Source: Actinomycetes bacterium (lineage in GTDB: Bacteria > Actinomycetota > Actinomycetes > Mycobacteriales > Mycobacteriaceae). From it: a stretch of DNA of 64,000 bases. Each line of letters begins with the position of its first letter. The stretch's first letter is position 1. The notes below the pieces were generated by a model that did not search any database, had not been told where the DNA came from, and saw nothing but the letters and a program-made list of their open reading frames with translations. The position numbers and the translations under genes are program-made. The stretch covers positions 1 through 64,000 of the forward strand of contig JAEYUQ010000022.1 in NCBI GenBank assembly GCA_023432405.1, written 5' to 3'. Positions 41,633 to 50,749 of the stretch are shown one piece after another.

Positions 41633-42838
41633 ATGGCACAGCGTGAATGGGCCGAAAAGAACTATTACGCGGATCTGGGGGTCTCTTCATCAGCCGCGGA
41701 GGCGGATATTAAAAAGGCGTACCGCAAGTTGGCTCGGGATAATCACCCCGATAAACATCCCGGTGATAAGGCAGCTGAGGAGCGCTTCAAGAAAGCTGCG
41801 GAAGCCTATGACGTACTAGGAGATCCGAAGAAGCGGAAAGAGTATGACGAGTTCAAAGCAGCACTCGGTCGTGGTGGCTTTGGATTCGGTGGACAAGGGG
41901 GTGGTTCCGGATTTCCGGGCGGGTTTCGTTCATCGTCGGACTTCTCAGGGTTCTCGAGCTTCTCGGACATCTTCAACCATGCAGGACAAGCTGGACACAG
42001 CGGAGGAAGTCCTGAAAACAGCGGTATTGGTGACTTCATCGGTGGCATTTTCAACACTGGTCGCGGTGGTGGCCAATCGACTCGGCCGTCGCGGGGGGAG
42101 GACGTCGAAACGGAAGTGACCTTAGACTTCCGAGATGCCGTTAAAGGTTCCACCGTGGAGTTGCGTCTTACCGGGGAGAGCCCCTGTAGCCGGTGTCACG
42201 GGTCAGGGTCTTCCTCTGGAAATGCTCCTACCTGCCAGGTTTGTCACGGAACAGGTTTTACAAGCCGTGACGACGGCGCGTTTAGTTTCTCTGCGCCCTG
42301 TCAGAACTGTGATGGTACGGGGTTCAAAATCGCAGACCCCTGCCAGAACTGTGGCGGATCAGGAACCGTTCGTCGCCAGCGAACCCTGAAAGTGCGAATT
42401 CCTGCAGGTGTGCAGGACGGAACTAAAGTAAGGCTGGCTGGTCAGGGCGAGGCCGGACACAATGGCAAGCCAGCTGGTGACCTGTTTGTTGCAGTTCATG
42501 TTCGTCCAGATTCTGTGTTCACGCGCAAAGGCAATGATTTAGCAATTGAGGTGCCTGTCTCCTTTGAGGAGCTTGCCCTAGGAACCACCTTGCGGGTGCC
42601 CACAATGGGAACGACTGTGGGAGTTCGGATACCTCCTGGGACACCTGACGGGTGCACCTTACGTGTGCGCGGTAAAGGCGTGGAACACGGTGGGGAGCAT
42701 GGGGATCTGTTGGTAACGGTGAGAATAAAGGTGCCAACGCACCTAAGCTCCGCGGCACAGGCGGCACTCAAAACCTACGCCGAAGCGGAAAAAGACTCCG
42801 GTTTTGATCCGCGGTTGGGGTGGGCTGGAAATATCTAG
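41633..42838 (+). CDS. dnaJ: Chaperone DnaJ (type I Hsp40)
   Basis: A 401-residue type A J-protein: J domain with the HPD tripeptide (RDNHPDKHPGD), a Gly/Phe/Ser-rich linker (about 80-145), four CxxCxGxG zinc motifs (CSRCHGSG, CQVCHGTG, CQNCDGTG, CQNCGGSG) and the C-terminal substrate-binding barrels. It delivers clients to DnaK and stimulates its ATPase. GGAGGAG precedes ATG 41633. hspR follows 30 bases later. Confidence 0.97.
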   Translation: MAQREWAEKNYYADLGVSSSAAEADIKKAYRKLARDNHPDKHPGDKAAEERFKKAAEAYDVLGDPKKRKEYDEFKAALGRGGFGFGGQGGGSGFPGGFRSSSDFSGFSSFSDIFNHAGQAGHSGGSPENSGIGDFIGGIFNTGRGGGQSTRPSRGEDVETEVTLDFRDAVKGSTVELRLTGESPCSRCHGSGSSSGNAPTCQVCHGTGFTSRDDGAFSFSAPCQNCDGTGFKIADPCQNCGGSGTVRRQRTLKVRIPAGVQDGTKVRLAGQGEAGHNGKPAGDLFVAVHVRPDSVFTRKGNDLAIEVPVSFEELALGTTLRVPTMGTTVGVRIPPGTPDGCTLRVRGKGVEHGGEHGDLLVTVRIKVPTHLSSAAQAALKTYAEAEKDSGFDPRLGWAGNI

Positions 42839-42868
42839 GGATGAGACTTTAGAAAGGGGTGACAGACC

Positions 42869-43357
42869 ATGATGAGGAAACAAGAGGACCAGCCCGAGAA
42901 GGCTGTACCTCAGCGCGCGGATGTGGCAGCGTCATCCCGCGATACCGAGCGTGACCAGGTGTTTGTTATTTCTGTGGCCGCCGAACTCTCGGGACTTCAC
43001 GCCCAGACCTTGCGCACTTATGACCGCATTGGTTTAGTCTCACCGAAGCGAACGAGAGGCGGTGGGCGCCGGTACACCCTGCACGATATTGAAATGCTGC
43101 GCACTATTCAGCATCTCAGCCAGGACGAGGGTGTGAATTTGGCTGGAATTAAGGCCATTTTGGAACTGACTCGGACTAATAACGAGTTGGAACACAGGGT
43201 GTCTGCGATGGAACAGAGAATTGCGGACCTTCTAGGAGAGCTTGACCACGTACGCTCCCGCAGTGAGCGCCCCCGTGGGGAAATTGTCCATGTTCCCCGC
43301 TCAACTGCTGTGGTGATGTGGGAGCCGCATCGAGGCAATAGGAACCGACGAAAGTAA
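42869..43357 (+). CDS. hspR: HspR, MerR-family heat-shock repressor
   Basis: A 162-residue MerR-type repressor. A 30-residue charged lead-in is followed by FVISVAAELSGLHAQTLRTYDRIGLVSPKRTRGGGRRY, summarised here by its key parts VAAELSGLHAQTLRTYDR and the wing GGGRRY, then a coiled-coil dimerisation helix (LTRTNNELEHRVSAMEQRI). It binds HAIR sites in front of dnaK and clpB with DnaK as partner. AAAGGGG lies before ATG 42869. As last gene of the cluster it gives autoregulation. Confidence 0.95.
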   Translation: MMRKQEDQPEKAVPQRADVAASSRDTERDQVFVISVAAELSGLHAQTLRTYDRIGLVSPKRTRGGGRRYTLHDIEMLRTIQHLSQDEGVNLAGIKAILELTRTNNELEHRVSAMEQRIADLLGELDHVRSRSERPRGEIVHVPRSTAVVMWEPHRGNRNRRK

Positions 43358-43415
43358 TTCTTTCCTGAACTGCAGAGAGTCCCTCTCTCAGCTGGACTGT
43401 AGATGAAGAACTACA

Positions 43416-44531
43416 TCACTCTTCAGCGTGCTCGGCAACGTAGCTCTTTAAATATGGCAACTCAAAGCCAACGACGCCTCGGCGTCGAGCGCCGATAGCC
43501 CCGGCGTCGATAAGGCGACGTCGATATTGGCTCACTTGGGAGGTGGACCATCCAAGGCGGGCGGTAATGTTTGCAATGGTGCTATCACCGCGATCGTGAG
43601 TCATGGCCTCCAGGAACTTAATATCTCCCGAGGAGAGCTCTCGGTATGTTGCAGCAATAACGTGGTCTTCCATCTCTGCCCGGGCGTTTTGAATACCTAG
43701 ACGCATATCGTCTGCAGTGATCTCCGAGGCGGAGGGAGTGATGTCCCAAGCACGGTAGCCGACCAATTGGATGAGATAGGCGAACCCATCGATGGCCTCA
43801 ACGGCGAGATCGAGAGCTTCATCAGTGATAGTTCTTCCCGCGTCCAGAATGGTTCTGATGAGGGCTTCTCGGACGTCATAGTCAGCAATTCTGCCGAGGC
43901 GATGAAGCTGAGCGCGACGGAGAAAAGAAACATGCTTGTTGCTGAGGAGTTGAGAGACAGCTCCAGGAAGTCCAGCCATCAACAGAGCGACACGACGCCC
44001 CTCGCTGACAAAAATTTGGTAGATGGATGCGAGAAGAGTGAGCTCATCAAGAGTGGGATCAATCTCATCTACAGTGATGACCACACCGCTGTGGAAAGTA
44101 TCGAGTTCATCGAGCAGTGTTGCCATGCGGGATCGCCAGTTCGACACCTCGTTCTGGTTACGTTCAAGTTCGATATCCAGCATGCTGCCGATTCCCACAT
44201 GAGATATACGAGCTGATGGTGGATGTGAGAGGAGATGCTCCGCAGAGCGTCGGGCAGTAATTTCGATGTCATTGAGCATTCCAGGAAGAGCTGCCACACG
44301 CACAGGTATCCACCCCGATTCCTGTGCAAGACGCGCAGCAACGGATAACAGCGTTGTCTTTCCTGTTCCCCTGGCGCCGTAGAATACTGAGGTAAGTTCC
44401 GGTCGACGGGTTGACGAGGTCAAGGCACGCTCAAGAGCGGATGTCAGTTGGGTGCGTCCAGCCACATGGGTTGGAGTTTCTCCGAAAGTGGGAGTAAATG
44501 GGTTCTCCTGATGTGGTGATGGGGTAGTCAT
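43416..44531 (-). CDS. AAA-type ATPase with C-terminal winged helix
   Basis: A 371-residue ATPase with Walker A GARGTGKTTLL (about 51-61), Walker B VVITVDEID (about 149-157), sensor-like LLMAGLPGAV and a C-terminal winged-helix region (TIANITARLGWSTSQVSQYR). The plan resembles Orc1/Cdc6 or STAND-type DNA-binding ATPases that occur as orphan genes in actinobacteria; substrate and target are unknown. AAAGGAGAG precedes ATG 44531. About 190 bases upstream is a 10-bp-periodic direct repeat array that could be its binding site. It lies convergent to hspR. Confidence 0.8.
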   Translation of the reverse strand: MTTPSPHQENPFTPTFGETPTHVAGRTQLTSALERALTSSTRRPELTSVFYGARGTGKTTLLSVAARLAQESGWIPVRVAALPGMLNDIEITARRSAEHLLSHPPSARISHVGIGSMLDIELERNQNEVSNWRSRMATLLDELDTFHSGVVITVDEIDPTLDELTLLASIYQIFVSEGRRVALLMAGLPGAVSQLLSNKHVSFLRRAQLHRLGRIADYDVREALIRTILDAGRTITDEALDLAVEAIDGFAYLIQLVGYRAWDITPSASEITADDMRLGIQNARAEMEDHVIAATYRELSSGDIKFLEAMTHDRGDSTIANITARLGWSTSQVSQYRRRLIDAGAIGARRRGVVGFELPYLKSYVAEHAEE

Positions 44532-44848
44532 CCACTCTCCTTTCGTGTGCTCTGAAATGTGGTTATATCGCCTGAGTTGAAGGGGCCGAACTTTGAGAGA
44601 ACCAGTCCCACCGATAAGGATCGAGCGGAGAGCTTGGGGGTGCCGAGCCTAGAGCTTGACGGTTCCCGCCCTTCGTGCGAAATCCACATGAGTCAAGGAC
44701 GCTTCCAGTATTGCAGATAATCTCTAAGTTCTTCTAAGTTTCTCTAAGTTCTTCTAAGTTTCTCTAAGTAACGGGAAAGTGGGATTGTGGCTTATGAAGG
44801 TTCCAACAGCAGTCATGCTTTGCTTATACACGTTTTAGGAGCTGTGCC
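44532..44848. other. Spacer upstream of the AAA ATPase
   Basis: This 317-base gap has no gene. It should contain the ATPase promoter on the minus strand and the end of the MFS transcript. Its only notable structure is the periodic direct repeat at 44721-44769. Confidence 0.6.
44721..44769. repeat. 10-bp periodic direct repeats (iteron-like)
   Basis: Five consecutive units alternate TCTCTAAGTT and CTTCTAAGTT, so the CTAAGTT core recurs exactly every ten bases, close to one helical turn. A DNA-binding protein could load on one face of the helix. No spacers are present, so this is not a CRISPR array. Confidence 0.9.
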
Positions 44849-46384
44849 TTAAGGCTTGGATACGGTCAGCGACTTCATACCTGAACCTCGGCCGAGCTTC
44901 CAATAGAAGTAGGCGACCACAAGCCCAATTGTCATGTCGAGTGTGATGGCCGCTAAGGAGTACATCATTCCGTGAGACCAATTCTCTAGTACGGTACCGT
45001 TACCACTTTGAACAGTGCGGAAGAGAATACCTGTGGTTACCGTGGTGCCAATGGCAGTTGCCATACGTTGAACCGTTTGGGTGATTCCGCCAACGATACT
45101 TCCTTGTGCAGGGGGAATGTCCTGCATGGTTTGGGTCTGGTTGGTAGCAGACATGACGCCTTGACCAAGACCTTCGATGAAAACCCCGATAGAGATGAGC
45201 CAGATCGGGTAGCCTCCAGCAACCATGATTACTGCAATTCCGGCGAGAATAATGCCTACCACCATTGCCATTACTGCTAGAACCTGCATTCCGCGGCCGT
45301 GAGTAAGAGCGTATTTCGCTGACCACAAGGAAGAAAACGCAGAGGCAATAGCGTTGGGTAAGCCTACTAGGGCAGCGACGATGGCCGCCTTGCCCAGGCC
45401 TTCTTGGAGGAAGAGAGCTATCAGAACTAAGACGGAGGTAACCCCGAAGAATTGGAGGGTGGCTATAGCCATGTTGAAGCTCAAGGAGGACAGCTTAAAC
45501 AGTCGCATATCCACCATTGGCTCATGGCCACGCTTGGCATAGTGAAGCTCCCAGAACACCCAACCAACACCGAAAACAACGGCGAGTGGGAGAAGAAGCC
45601 AGACGGCGCGAGAGCCGTGGGTGGCGAAGGGGAGCATAATGCTCAGAACGCTGAGCATGAGAAGAATGGAGCCTAGGAGATCGAGATCCAGCTTTCCTCC
45701 TGCTCCTCGATGTATCTCGCCTCGGGGTAGGACAACGATGCCGCCGATGATGGCTGCAATTCCAATAGGGACGTTGACGAGGAAGGAGGTGCGCCATCCG
45801 ATGTCAGGCCCCAGCCACTGAATAAAAAGACCTGACATGAGTGGCCCTGCTGCCACAGATACCGACACAACAAAGCCGAAGAGAGAGAAGGCCTTAGCGC
45901 GAGCTTGGCCAGAGAAGTACTGCTGGATAAGACCCGTGACTTGGGGAGAGAAAAGACCAGCAGCTATCCCCTGAACCAGGCGGCAGGCGTTAAGGGCAGT
46001 CGCATGACTCACCATTCCGCAGACCAGGCAGGCCAGAGTAAAGAGCGTTACCCCGGCAACAAACACACGCGAACGCCCGATGAGATCTCCCACCCGCCCA
46101 GCTGGAGCCAAGGTCAAACCAATAGCAAGAGCATAGCCAGAAAGAATCCACTGCAATTGTCCGGTGGACGCGCCAGTGGATGTTTGAATCACAGGGAGCG
46201 CAACATTCACGGAGCTAACCTGCAAGAGCGACATGGACAGTGGAAGCAGGACCACGAAGAGAATGTGACGTCTATTGACTGTTCGCTCTTTTCCGCGACG
46301 CCGAGTCTGAGGCGGTGTCGATGCCGGAGGCGTGGTATCTGCTGCCTGGGAAGTTTGAGAGGATAATTCATCGGAAGTGGTCAT
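44849..46384 (-). CDS. MFS drug/metabolite exporter, DHA2 (14-helix) type
   Basis: A 511-residue major facilitator with about 14 helices after a 40-residue Thr/Pro-rich tail. GRVGDLIGRSRVFVAG is the loop 2-3 motif A; the EmrB/QacA pattern SSVNVALPVIQTSTGASTG opens helix 1-2, and the antiporter motif C (FVVSVSVAAGPLMSGLF) is visible in helix 5. Members export drugs or metabolites with protons. GGAGG lies about 14 bases before ATG 46384. An inverted repeat 100 bases upstream may be an operator. The substrate is not predictable. Confidence 0.92.
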   Translation of the reverse strand: MTTSDELSSQTSQAADTTPPASTPPQTRRRGKERTVNRRHILFVVLLPLSMSLLQVSSVNVALPVIQTSTGASTGQLQWILSGYALAIGLTLAPAGRVGDLIGRSRVFVAGVTLFTLACLVCGMVSHATALNACRLVQGIAAGLFSPQVTGLIQQYFSGQARAKAFSLFGFVVSVSVAAGPLMSGLFIQWLGPDIGWRTSFLVNVPIGIAAIIGGIVVLPRGEIHRGAGGKLDLDLLGSILLMLSVLSIMLPFATHGSRAVWLLLPLAVVFGVGWVFWELHYAKRGHEPMVDMRLFKLSSLSFNMAIATLQFFGVTSVLVLIALFLQEGLGKAAIVAALVGLPNAIASAFSSLWSAKYALTHGRGMQVLAVMAMVVGIILAGIAVIMVAGGYPIWLISIGVFIEGLGQGVMSATNQTQTMQDIPPAQGSIVGGITQTVQRMATAIGTTVTTGILFRTVQSGNGTVLENWSHGMMYSLAAITLDMTIGLVVAYFYWKLGRGSGMKSLTVSKP

Positions 46385-46484
46385 AGGGTGTATGCGAACT
46401 CCTCCTTGAAGAAAAAACCGCTGAAACCTAGCCTAATCAGGCCAGATCTCAGCGGAGAATAGCGCTTGTTATATTTCCTGCTTA

Positions 46485-46500
46485 ACTGCTCTATAGCAGT
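46485..46500. promoter_or_regulatory. Inverted repeat upstream of the MFS gene
   Basis: ACTGCT-CTAT-AGCAGT is a perfect 6-bp inverted repeat with a 4-base centre, in the gap between the small secreted protein and the MFS gene. It could be a repressor operator for the exporter or a weak hairpin ending the upstream transcript; no T-run follows. Confidence 0.4.
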
Positions 46501-46581
46501 AGCTAAATCGGGGAATACTGCGTCCCGAAAGGAACGCGTTATCCAAGGTTGCAGGAAAGCGCGGTCAGTGGAAAGACTCTA

Positions 46582-46854
46582 TTAGATGAAAGCCTTGACA
46601 GCGCTGACAACGACGGGGATGAGGTCCTTGAGACCCTGAACGAAGTCATTGAAGGTGAAGTCGCTCTCTTCCTTTTCCTCTACAGGAGCAACCTGAACCG
46701 GGGCAGCCTCAACCGGAGCAACCTCAACAACGGTGGTCTCGGGGGTGGCTTCCACAGACTCAACCTCAGCAGCGAAAGCGGGGGCGGCGAAAGCGGAGGT
46801 GGCAATAGCACCAGCAGCAACCAGAGCGGCAAGCTTAGACTTAGCGTTAGACAT
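46582..46854 (-). CDS. Small secreted protein with C-terminal amphipathic helix
   Basis: A 90-residue precursor. A clear signal peptide (KSKLAALVAAGAIATSAFA then cleavage around AFA-AEV) leaves a mature chain of about 60 residues: an acidic Val/Ala/Pro/Glu linker with VAPVEAAPVQVAPVEE repeats, then an 26-residue helix (DFVQGLKDLIPVVVSAVKAF) ending at the C-terminus. The size and plan recall corynebacterial small porins and surfactant peptides, but no sequence match is claimed. AAAGGA lies eight bases before ATG 46854. It probably has its own promoter in 46855-46999. Confidence 0.85.
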   Translation of the reverse strand: MSNAKSKLAALVAAGAIATSAFAAPAFAAEVESVEATPETTVVEVAPVEAAPVQVAPVEEKEESDFTFNDFVQGLKDLIPVVVSAVKAFI

Positions 46855-46999
46855 AGAAAGTATCCTTTCGGCGTGGTTTCACCACACATCAGCGTGGTTG
46901 TGCTGATTGTAGGAAAGGAAATCTTTTAATTCAACACCAGGCGGAAAATTTTGGAATTTTATTTAATTCAGCCCGGGTTGGAGTGTTAATCGTGGCGTT

Positions 47000-48178
47000 C
47001 TAAGAGGGATGAAGATCTCCCATGTGGGAGAGGAACTCAGGATCACGCCAGTAATCGTCATGGCCTCCGGTGGAGGAGGATGTCCACACATCGGCGCCAA
47101 ATTCTGGGGAGGTGGGATCAATACCATGTACCCCGAAACGGTGAGAGGCTGCCGCCCCGATGGGATCATAAGGCAAGGTGAGGGCGTGGACTCTGGTTTC
47201 GGGTTGCCCTAACTCCCGTGCGGAGTTCACCGTGGCTCCGGGGCTGCCGATGAGCACAATGTCATCTACTGGAAGATTTTTCGTAGCTCCCACCACCACT
47301 GACCCGTAGCTGTATCCCACTACAGTTGTGTGTGCTTCGGGATTGCGGGCAGCTAAAGATGTCTGAAACTCATTCAGCGCGAGTGCTGCTTGACGGGCTG
47401 GCTCGTGGGCTGTGGCAGTAATGAGGGAATCTGGGGCCCGATATCCTAGCCACAACACTGTTGGTTGCCCTGTGGCGTGTGCGATTGCCTTTGCTTGGTC
47501 ATAGCGCTGCGCCCAGGACTCCTGGTCAGCTGAACCGACACCCATCACCACAGTAGTAATTGACTCTGCCGTATCAATATCTCCAATGGTGACTGTGGCT
47601 ACTCCTGGCCCCAGTTCTACAAGGTGTGCTTCTGGGTGACTGTCTAGGAGTGCTTGCAGCTCTTGGGGAGCTTGGGGATAGAGGACTTCATGAATTGCCC
47701 TGCTGGGGAGCGTGTCAAAGTCTTTCAAGGTGCTGCCCCCAGTGGGAACTGTGGGGGTACACAACCCAGAGATAGCCTGGGCACACGCCCAATCCAACGC
47801 CTCACCGAACGTGGAGATATCTAGGAGAATGGCATCCAACAGCGGGAGGGCTTCACCAGCAGAATTAAGTAAGGCAATGGCGCGTTGGTAGGTCTTTTCC
47901 AGCGGAAGGAGAAGCGCTGCACTAAAAGCGAGTATGTTGGCAGCACTTGTCCAGGAAACGACGGTGGCGCCAGCTGGACTGAGTAAACCCTGGGCCAGGG
48001 CAAGCCCTGCACGAATTCCAGCTCCTGAGCCTGGTATGTTCTGGAGACGCCGTGAACGCTGAGTGATATCGCCGTCAAGGCTTTCAGCAGCGCTTTTTAA
48101 GAGGGAACTCCAGGCGTATGCCTCGGCCGAACTAATCACTCCCGGAATACTGCGAGCGCCATGAGAAGCTGTACTCAT
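47000..48178 (-). CDS. Alpha/beta hydrolase, DUF1023 type
   Basis: A 392-residue protein: a helical N-terminal half (about 1-180) and an alpha/beta hydrolase C-terminal half with nucleophile elbow VVGYSYGSVVVG, oxyanion strand VVMGVGSADQ, and acid/His candidates in LPYDPIGAAASHRFGVHG and TGGHDDYW. Actinobacterial DUF1023 hydrolases are often found with WXG100-like partners. There is no signal peptide. The start overlaps the upstream 96-residue helical protein by four bases (ATGA), so the two are cotranslated and probably interact. Substrate is unknown. Confidence 0.87.
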   Translation of the reverse strand: MSTASHGARSIPGVISSAEAYAWSSLLKSAAESLDGDITQRSRRLQNIPGSGAGIRAGLALAQGLLSPAGATVVSWTSAANILAFSAALLLPLEKTYQRAIALLNSAGEALPLLDAILLDISTFGEALDWACAQAISGLCTPTVPTGGSTLKDFDTLPSRAIHEVLYPQAPQELQALLDSHPEAHLVELGPGVATVTIGDIDTAESITTVVMGVGSADQESWAQRYDQAKAIAHATGQPTVLWLGYRAPDSLITATAHEPARQAALALNEFQTSLAARNPEAHTTVVGYSYGSVVVGATKNLPVDDIVLIGSPGATVNSARELGQPETRVHALTLPYDPIGAAASHRFGVHGIDPTSPEFGADVWTSSSTGGHDDYWRDPEFLSHMGDLHPS

Positions 48179-48465
48179 AGCGCGGCCTTGAGGTCGGAGT
48201 CAGCGCGGAAAGCAGAGTGAATAAAATCTGTGACCTCACTGAGATGATGGCTGAAGGTCTCCGCCGTGGAATCAAGAATCTGTAGCCACTGAGCGTTAGC
48301 AGCGCGCAGTGCCTGGCCTGTTCTGCTGCGAGAGTTTCCAGTGTGCTGAAGAAGGCCTCGCGCGCTAAAGGCGCTCTCGGCGCCAAGGCGCTGGAGAGTG
48401 GGCACAGCGGCGTCGTCAAGGAAGAAGAGGTCCTGGGAAGGGGTGAAGCTGTCAATGAATGTCAT
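48175..48465 (-). CDS. Small helical protein, WXG100-like, partner of DUF1023 hydrolase
   Basis: A 96-residue, probably all-helical protein. Its length, central turn region and the Trp in ANAQWLQILDSTAETF are reminiscent of WXG100 (ESX) substrates, but a canonical Trp-Xaa-Gly is absent (the turn near 40-45 reads HTGNSRSRTG). It overlaps the hydrolase gene by four bases. Similar small genes precede DUF1023 hydrolases in other actinobacteria, from memory. No ESX secretion genes are in the window. One copy of the dispersed 11-mer lies inside it at 48411-48421. Confidence 0.75.
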   Translation of the reverse strand: MTFIDSFTPSQDLFFLDDAAVPTLQRLGAESAFSARGLLQHTGNSRSRTGQALRAANAQWLQILDSTAETFSHHLSEVTDFIHSAFRADSDLKAAL

Positions 48466-48557
48466 GGTTCTGAGACTTGCAGAGTGTGACGTCTACACCA
48501 AGAACCCTCTTCGGTGAACTGTGGGTAACCTGCGTTATCCACAGTATTTTAGGGTGT

Positions 48558-49409
48558 ATGAAAATTGCACTTGCGCAAATTCTGAGCACTGCTTCTCCCC
48601 GGGAGAACCTTGACCTCATGGTGAGCACTCTGGACGAAGCCGCAGAAAAGGGTGCTGAACTGGTTGTTTTTCCTGAGGCATCCACACAGGCCTTCGGAAC
48701 TGGGCGTCTGGATACAAACGCTCAGGAGCTGGACAGCCCCCTCATTAGGGCTCTGGACGCCCGCTCCAGGCAGCGAGGTGTGGTGACTGTTTGTGGAACC
48801 TTTAGGCCTGCTGATACGCGCGGAAGTATCAATAGAATTTGGAACACCGCAGTGGTGGTGGGGTTGCCAGAGCGCGAGCCGGGCAATCCCGTGTACTACA
48901 ACAAAATCCACACCTACGACGCCTTTGGCTATAGGGAGTCAGACACCGTAAAGCCAGGTGGTACCTCCGTGAGCTTCACCTACGGGGGTATTACCTTTGG
49001 GCTGGGGATTTGCTATGACGTGCGCTTCCCCGAGCATTTCAAGGCACTGGCGCGCAGCGGAGTGGATGCATTTATTCTGCCAACCAGTTGGGCTGATGGT
49101 GAGGGGAAGTTGGAGCAGTGGCGGATTCTTACCTCTGCCAGGGCCTTAGATACCGGCAGTTATGTTATTGCAGTGGGGCAGGCTCGCCCAGTTCCCCAGG
49201 GGCAGGAGCCGGAACATATCTATGGGACAGACTCCGGGCCTACGGGCATTGGGCATTCAGCCCTGGTGGCGCCGGACGGGCGTCGAGAAGTGGAAGCGGG
49301 ATACGCGCCGGAGGTGCTCTATGGGAGCATTGACCGCGCTGAGGTAGAGAAACAGCGTCGCCAACTGCCTGTGCTGGAGAATGATTCTGAGCCTTACCAG
49401 GCCTCATAG
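48558..49409 (+). CDS. Carbon-nitrogen hydrolase (nitrilase superfamily)
   Basis: A 283-residue nitrilase-fold amidase with the complete Glu-Lys-Cys set: E in VVFPEASTQAFG, K in YYNKIHTYDAFGY, and C in FGLGICYDVRFPEHF. It resembles the Nit1/deaminated-glutathione amidase branch, which repairs or degrades small amides; the exact substrate is not fixed by sequence. ATG 48558 (KIALAQILST) is the family-like start; a longer frame to 48477 has no conserved content. The last 16 bases overlap the end of the convergent flavohemoprotein gene. Confidence 0.9.
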   Translation: MKIALAQILSTASPRENLDLMVSTLDEAAEKGAELVVFPEASTQAFGTGRLDTNAQELDSPLIRALDARSRQRGVVTVCGTFRPADTRGSINRIWNTAVVVGLPEREPGNPVYYNKIHTYDAFGYRESDTVKPGGTSVSFTYGGITFGLGICYDVRFPEHFKALARSGVDAFILPTSWADGEGKLEQWRILTSARALDTGSYVIAVGQARPVPQGQEPEHIYGTDSGPTGIGHSALVAPDGRREVEAGYAPEVLYGSIDRAEVEKQRRQLPVLENDSEPYQAS

Positions 49410-50572
49410 GTAACAGAGGTAATAGGAACCGTACGGTAGAGCCGATTGACCGTTGGTAGAACATCGGAACCCGGACCAATCACCAGAATGGAGCGGTCCT
49501 TCCACGGAGCCTCCTCCACCAGGTAATCGCCCAGCTTTGTGGTCACAGTCACAGAGATATTGGCAGGAATTTCCTTGACTCCACCCAGAAGAGGTGGAGT
49601 CTTTTCTTCCTTGACGATGCCCCCCACAGTGAGCCAGTCACACAGCTGGGCCAGGTTAGCCACCGAGATGATGTCATAGAGCTCACCTGGATAATCGGTG
49701 GAGACTACAAGGTGAACCTTGGGCGGATTAAAGGAAGGGTCTGAGGTGGTGCGCTCAAAAATAGAGAGGATTATAGCTTTGAGAGGCCCAAAGCCTGTGC
49801 CACATCCCACCAGGAGCAGATCAGAATTGGCAGAGGCGCCACTGAGAATGGTGGAGAGAGTGAAGGTTCCCTGAGGTGCTGCCAAAGTCCACCGATCCCC
49901 GATACGCGGTTTGGCGAAAATGAGGGAGGCCGAGGAACGCTCGATGTGACGGATGTGAAACTCCAGCTGACCATAGTCATTACTGGGGATAGCCGGGCTG
50001 AAGTGGAGCCACTTGCCTCCCAGGAAATCCGTGGTCATGGCGATATGCTGACCAGGTTCAAAGTGGATGGGTACAGGGGTTTCCACGCGCACCACCGAAA
50101 TTCGGCGGGAGCGGCGTTCCACATTCACAACCTCTGCTATATAAGCCGGTGGGATACCCGAAATCTCTAGGCGTTCCTGCTCCGTTTTCATGCGGTGGGC
50201 AATACTGCTGAGAGCTTTCTTGGCTGTGGGGAGATTGGGGAGATCAGAAGCAATGGCGTCCAGGGCGCGTTCCATACCAGTTGCGAGAAGATCATAGGCA
50301 TCTGTGGAGAACCCATAGCGACGATGCGCTGCTGCCTGACTGCTCAGCTGACGAAGAAGATGAGTGGACACACGTCCTGAGAGGGGAGTCTGATCCAAGA
50401 TGGCGGCCACAGACTCGATGAGATCCGCGTGCATGGGGGCGTCCCGGTGGGGAAACATGGAGCGCGCCTGGGGGTAGCGAGAAAACAGTGATTCATGTGT
50501 CACTGTGGTGAACGTATCCGCGTTCTCGCGGATACGTTGGGCAACATCATGCAATGTCTCGCTAGTATTCAC
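49394..50572 (-). CDS. Flavohemoprotein-like globin/FAD-NAD oxidoreductase (Rv0385 type)
   Basis: A 392-residue protein with a globin-like N-terminal domain (1-135; candidate proximal His83 in AAAHRRYGF), a FAD-binding barrel (FEPGQHIAMTT) and an NAD-binding domain (LLLVGCGTGFGPLKAII). It resembles Rv0385, a divergent type II flavohemoglobin next to clpB in M. tuberculosis, which oxidises D-lactate rather than acting as a standard NO dioxygenase. The usual RxYS flavin motif reads LHFSPAIPS, another divergence from classical Hmp. It is divergent from gltS. Confidence 0.88.
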   Translation of the reverse strand: MNTSETLHDVAQRIRENADTFTTVTHESLFSRYPQARSMFPHRDAPMHADLIESVAAILDQTPLSGRVSTHLLRQLSSQAAAHRRYGFSTDAYDLLATGMERALDAIASDLPNLPTAKKALSSIAHRMKTEQERLEISGIPPAYIAEVVNVERRSRRISVVRVETPVPIHFEPGQHIAMTTDFLGGKWLHFSPAIPSNDYGQLEFHIRHIERSSASLIFAKPRIGDRWTLAAPQGTFTLSTILSGASANSDLLLVGCGTGFGPLKAIILSIFERTTSDPSFNPPKVHLVVSTDYPGELYDIISVANLAQLCDWLTVGGIVKEEKTPPLLGGVKEIPANISVTVTTKLGDYLVEEAPWKDRSILVIGPGSDVLPTVNRLYRTVPITSVTYEAW

Positions 50573-50749
50573 ATCGCTTATTGTGCCCTAAGGATGTCTT
50601 TTTGCGGGTAGCGACAGGGGGTTATTTCAGGCAACTGCACAGCTTTCGCTGTCTAGGCAGAGTGAAGCAGTCTCAGTAGAATCGAGAAAAATTCAGAGTT
50701 CTTATGCATAGTGCTGATTTTTAGAGAGAAAGGCAGGTGGCATCTGCTG

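Noticed and set aside
44721..44769. CRISPR array
   Set aside because: Units are 10 bp and directly adjacent without unique spacers; no cas genes are present.
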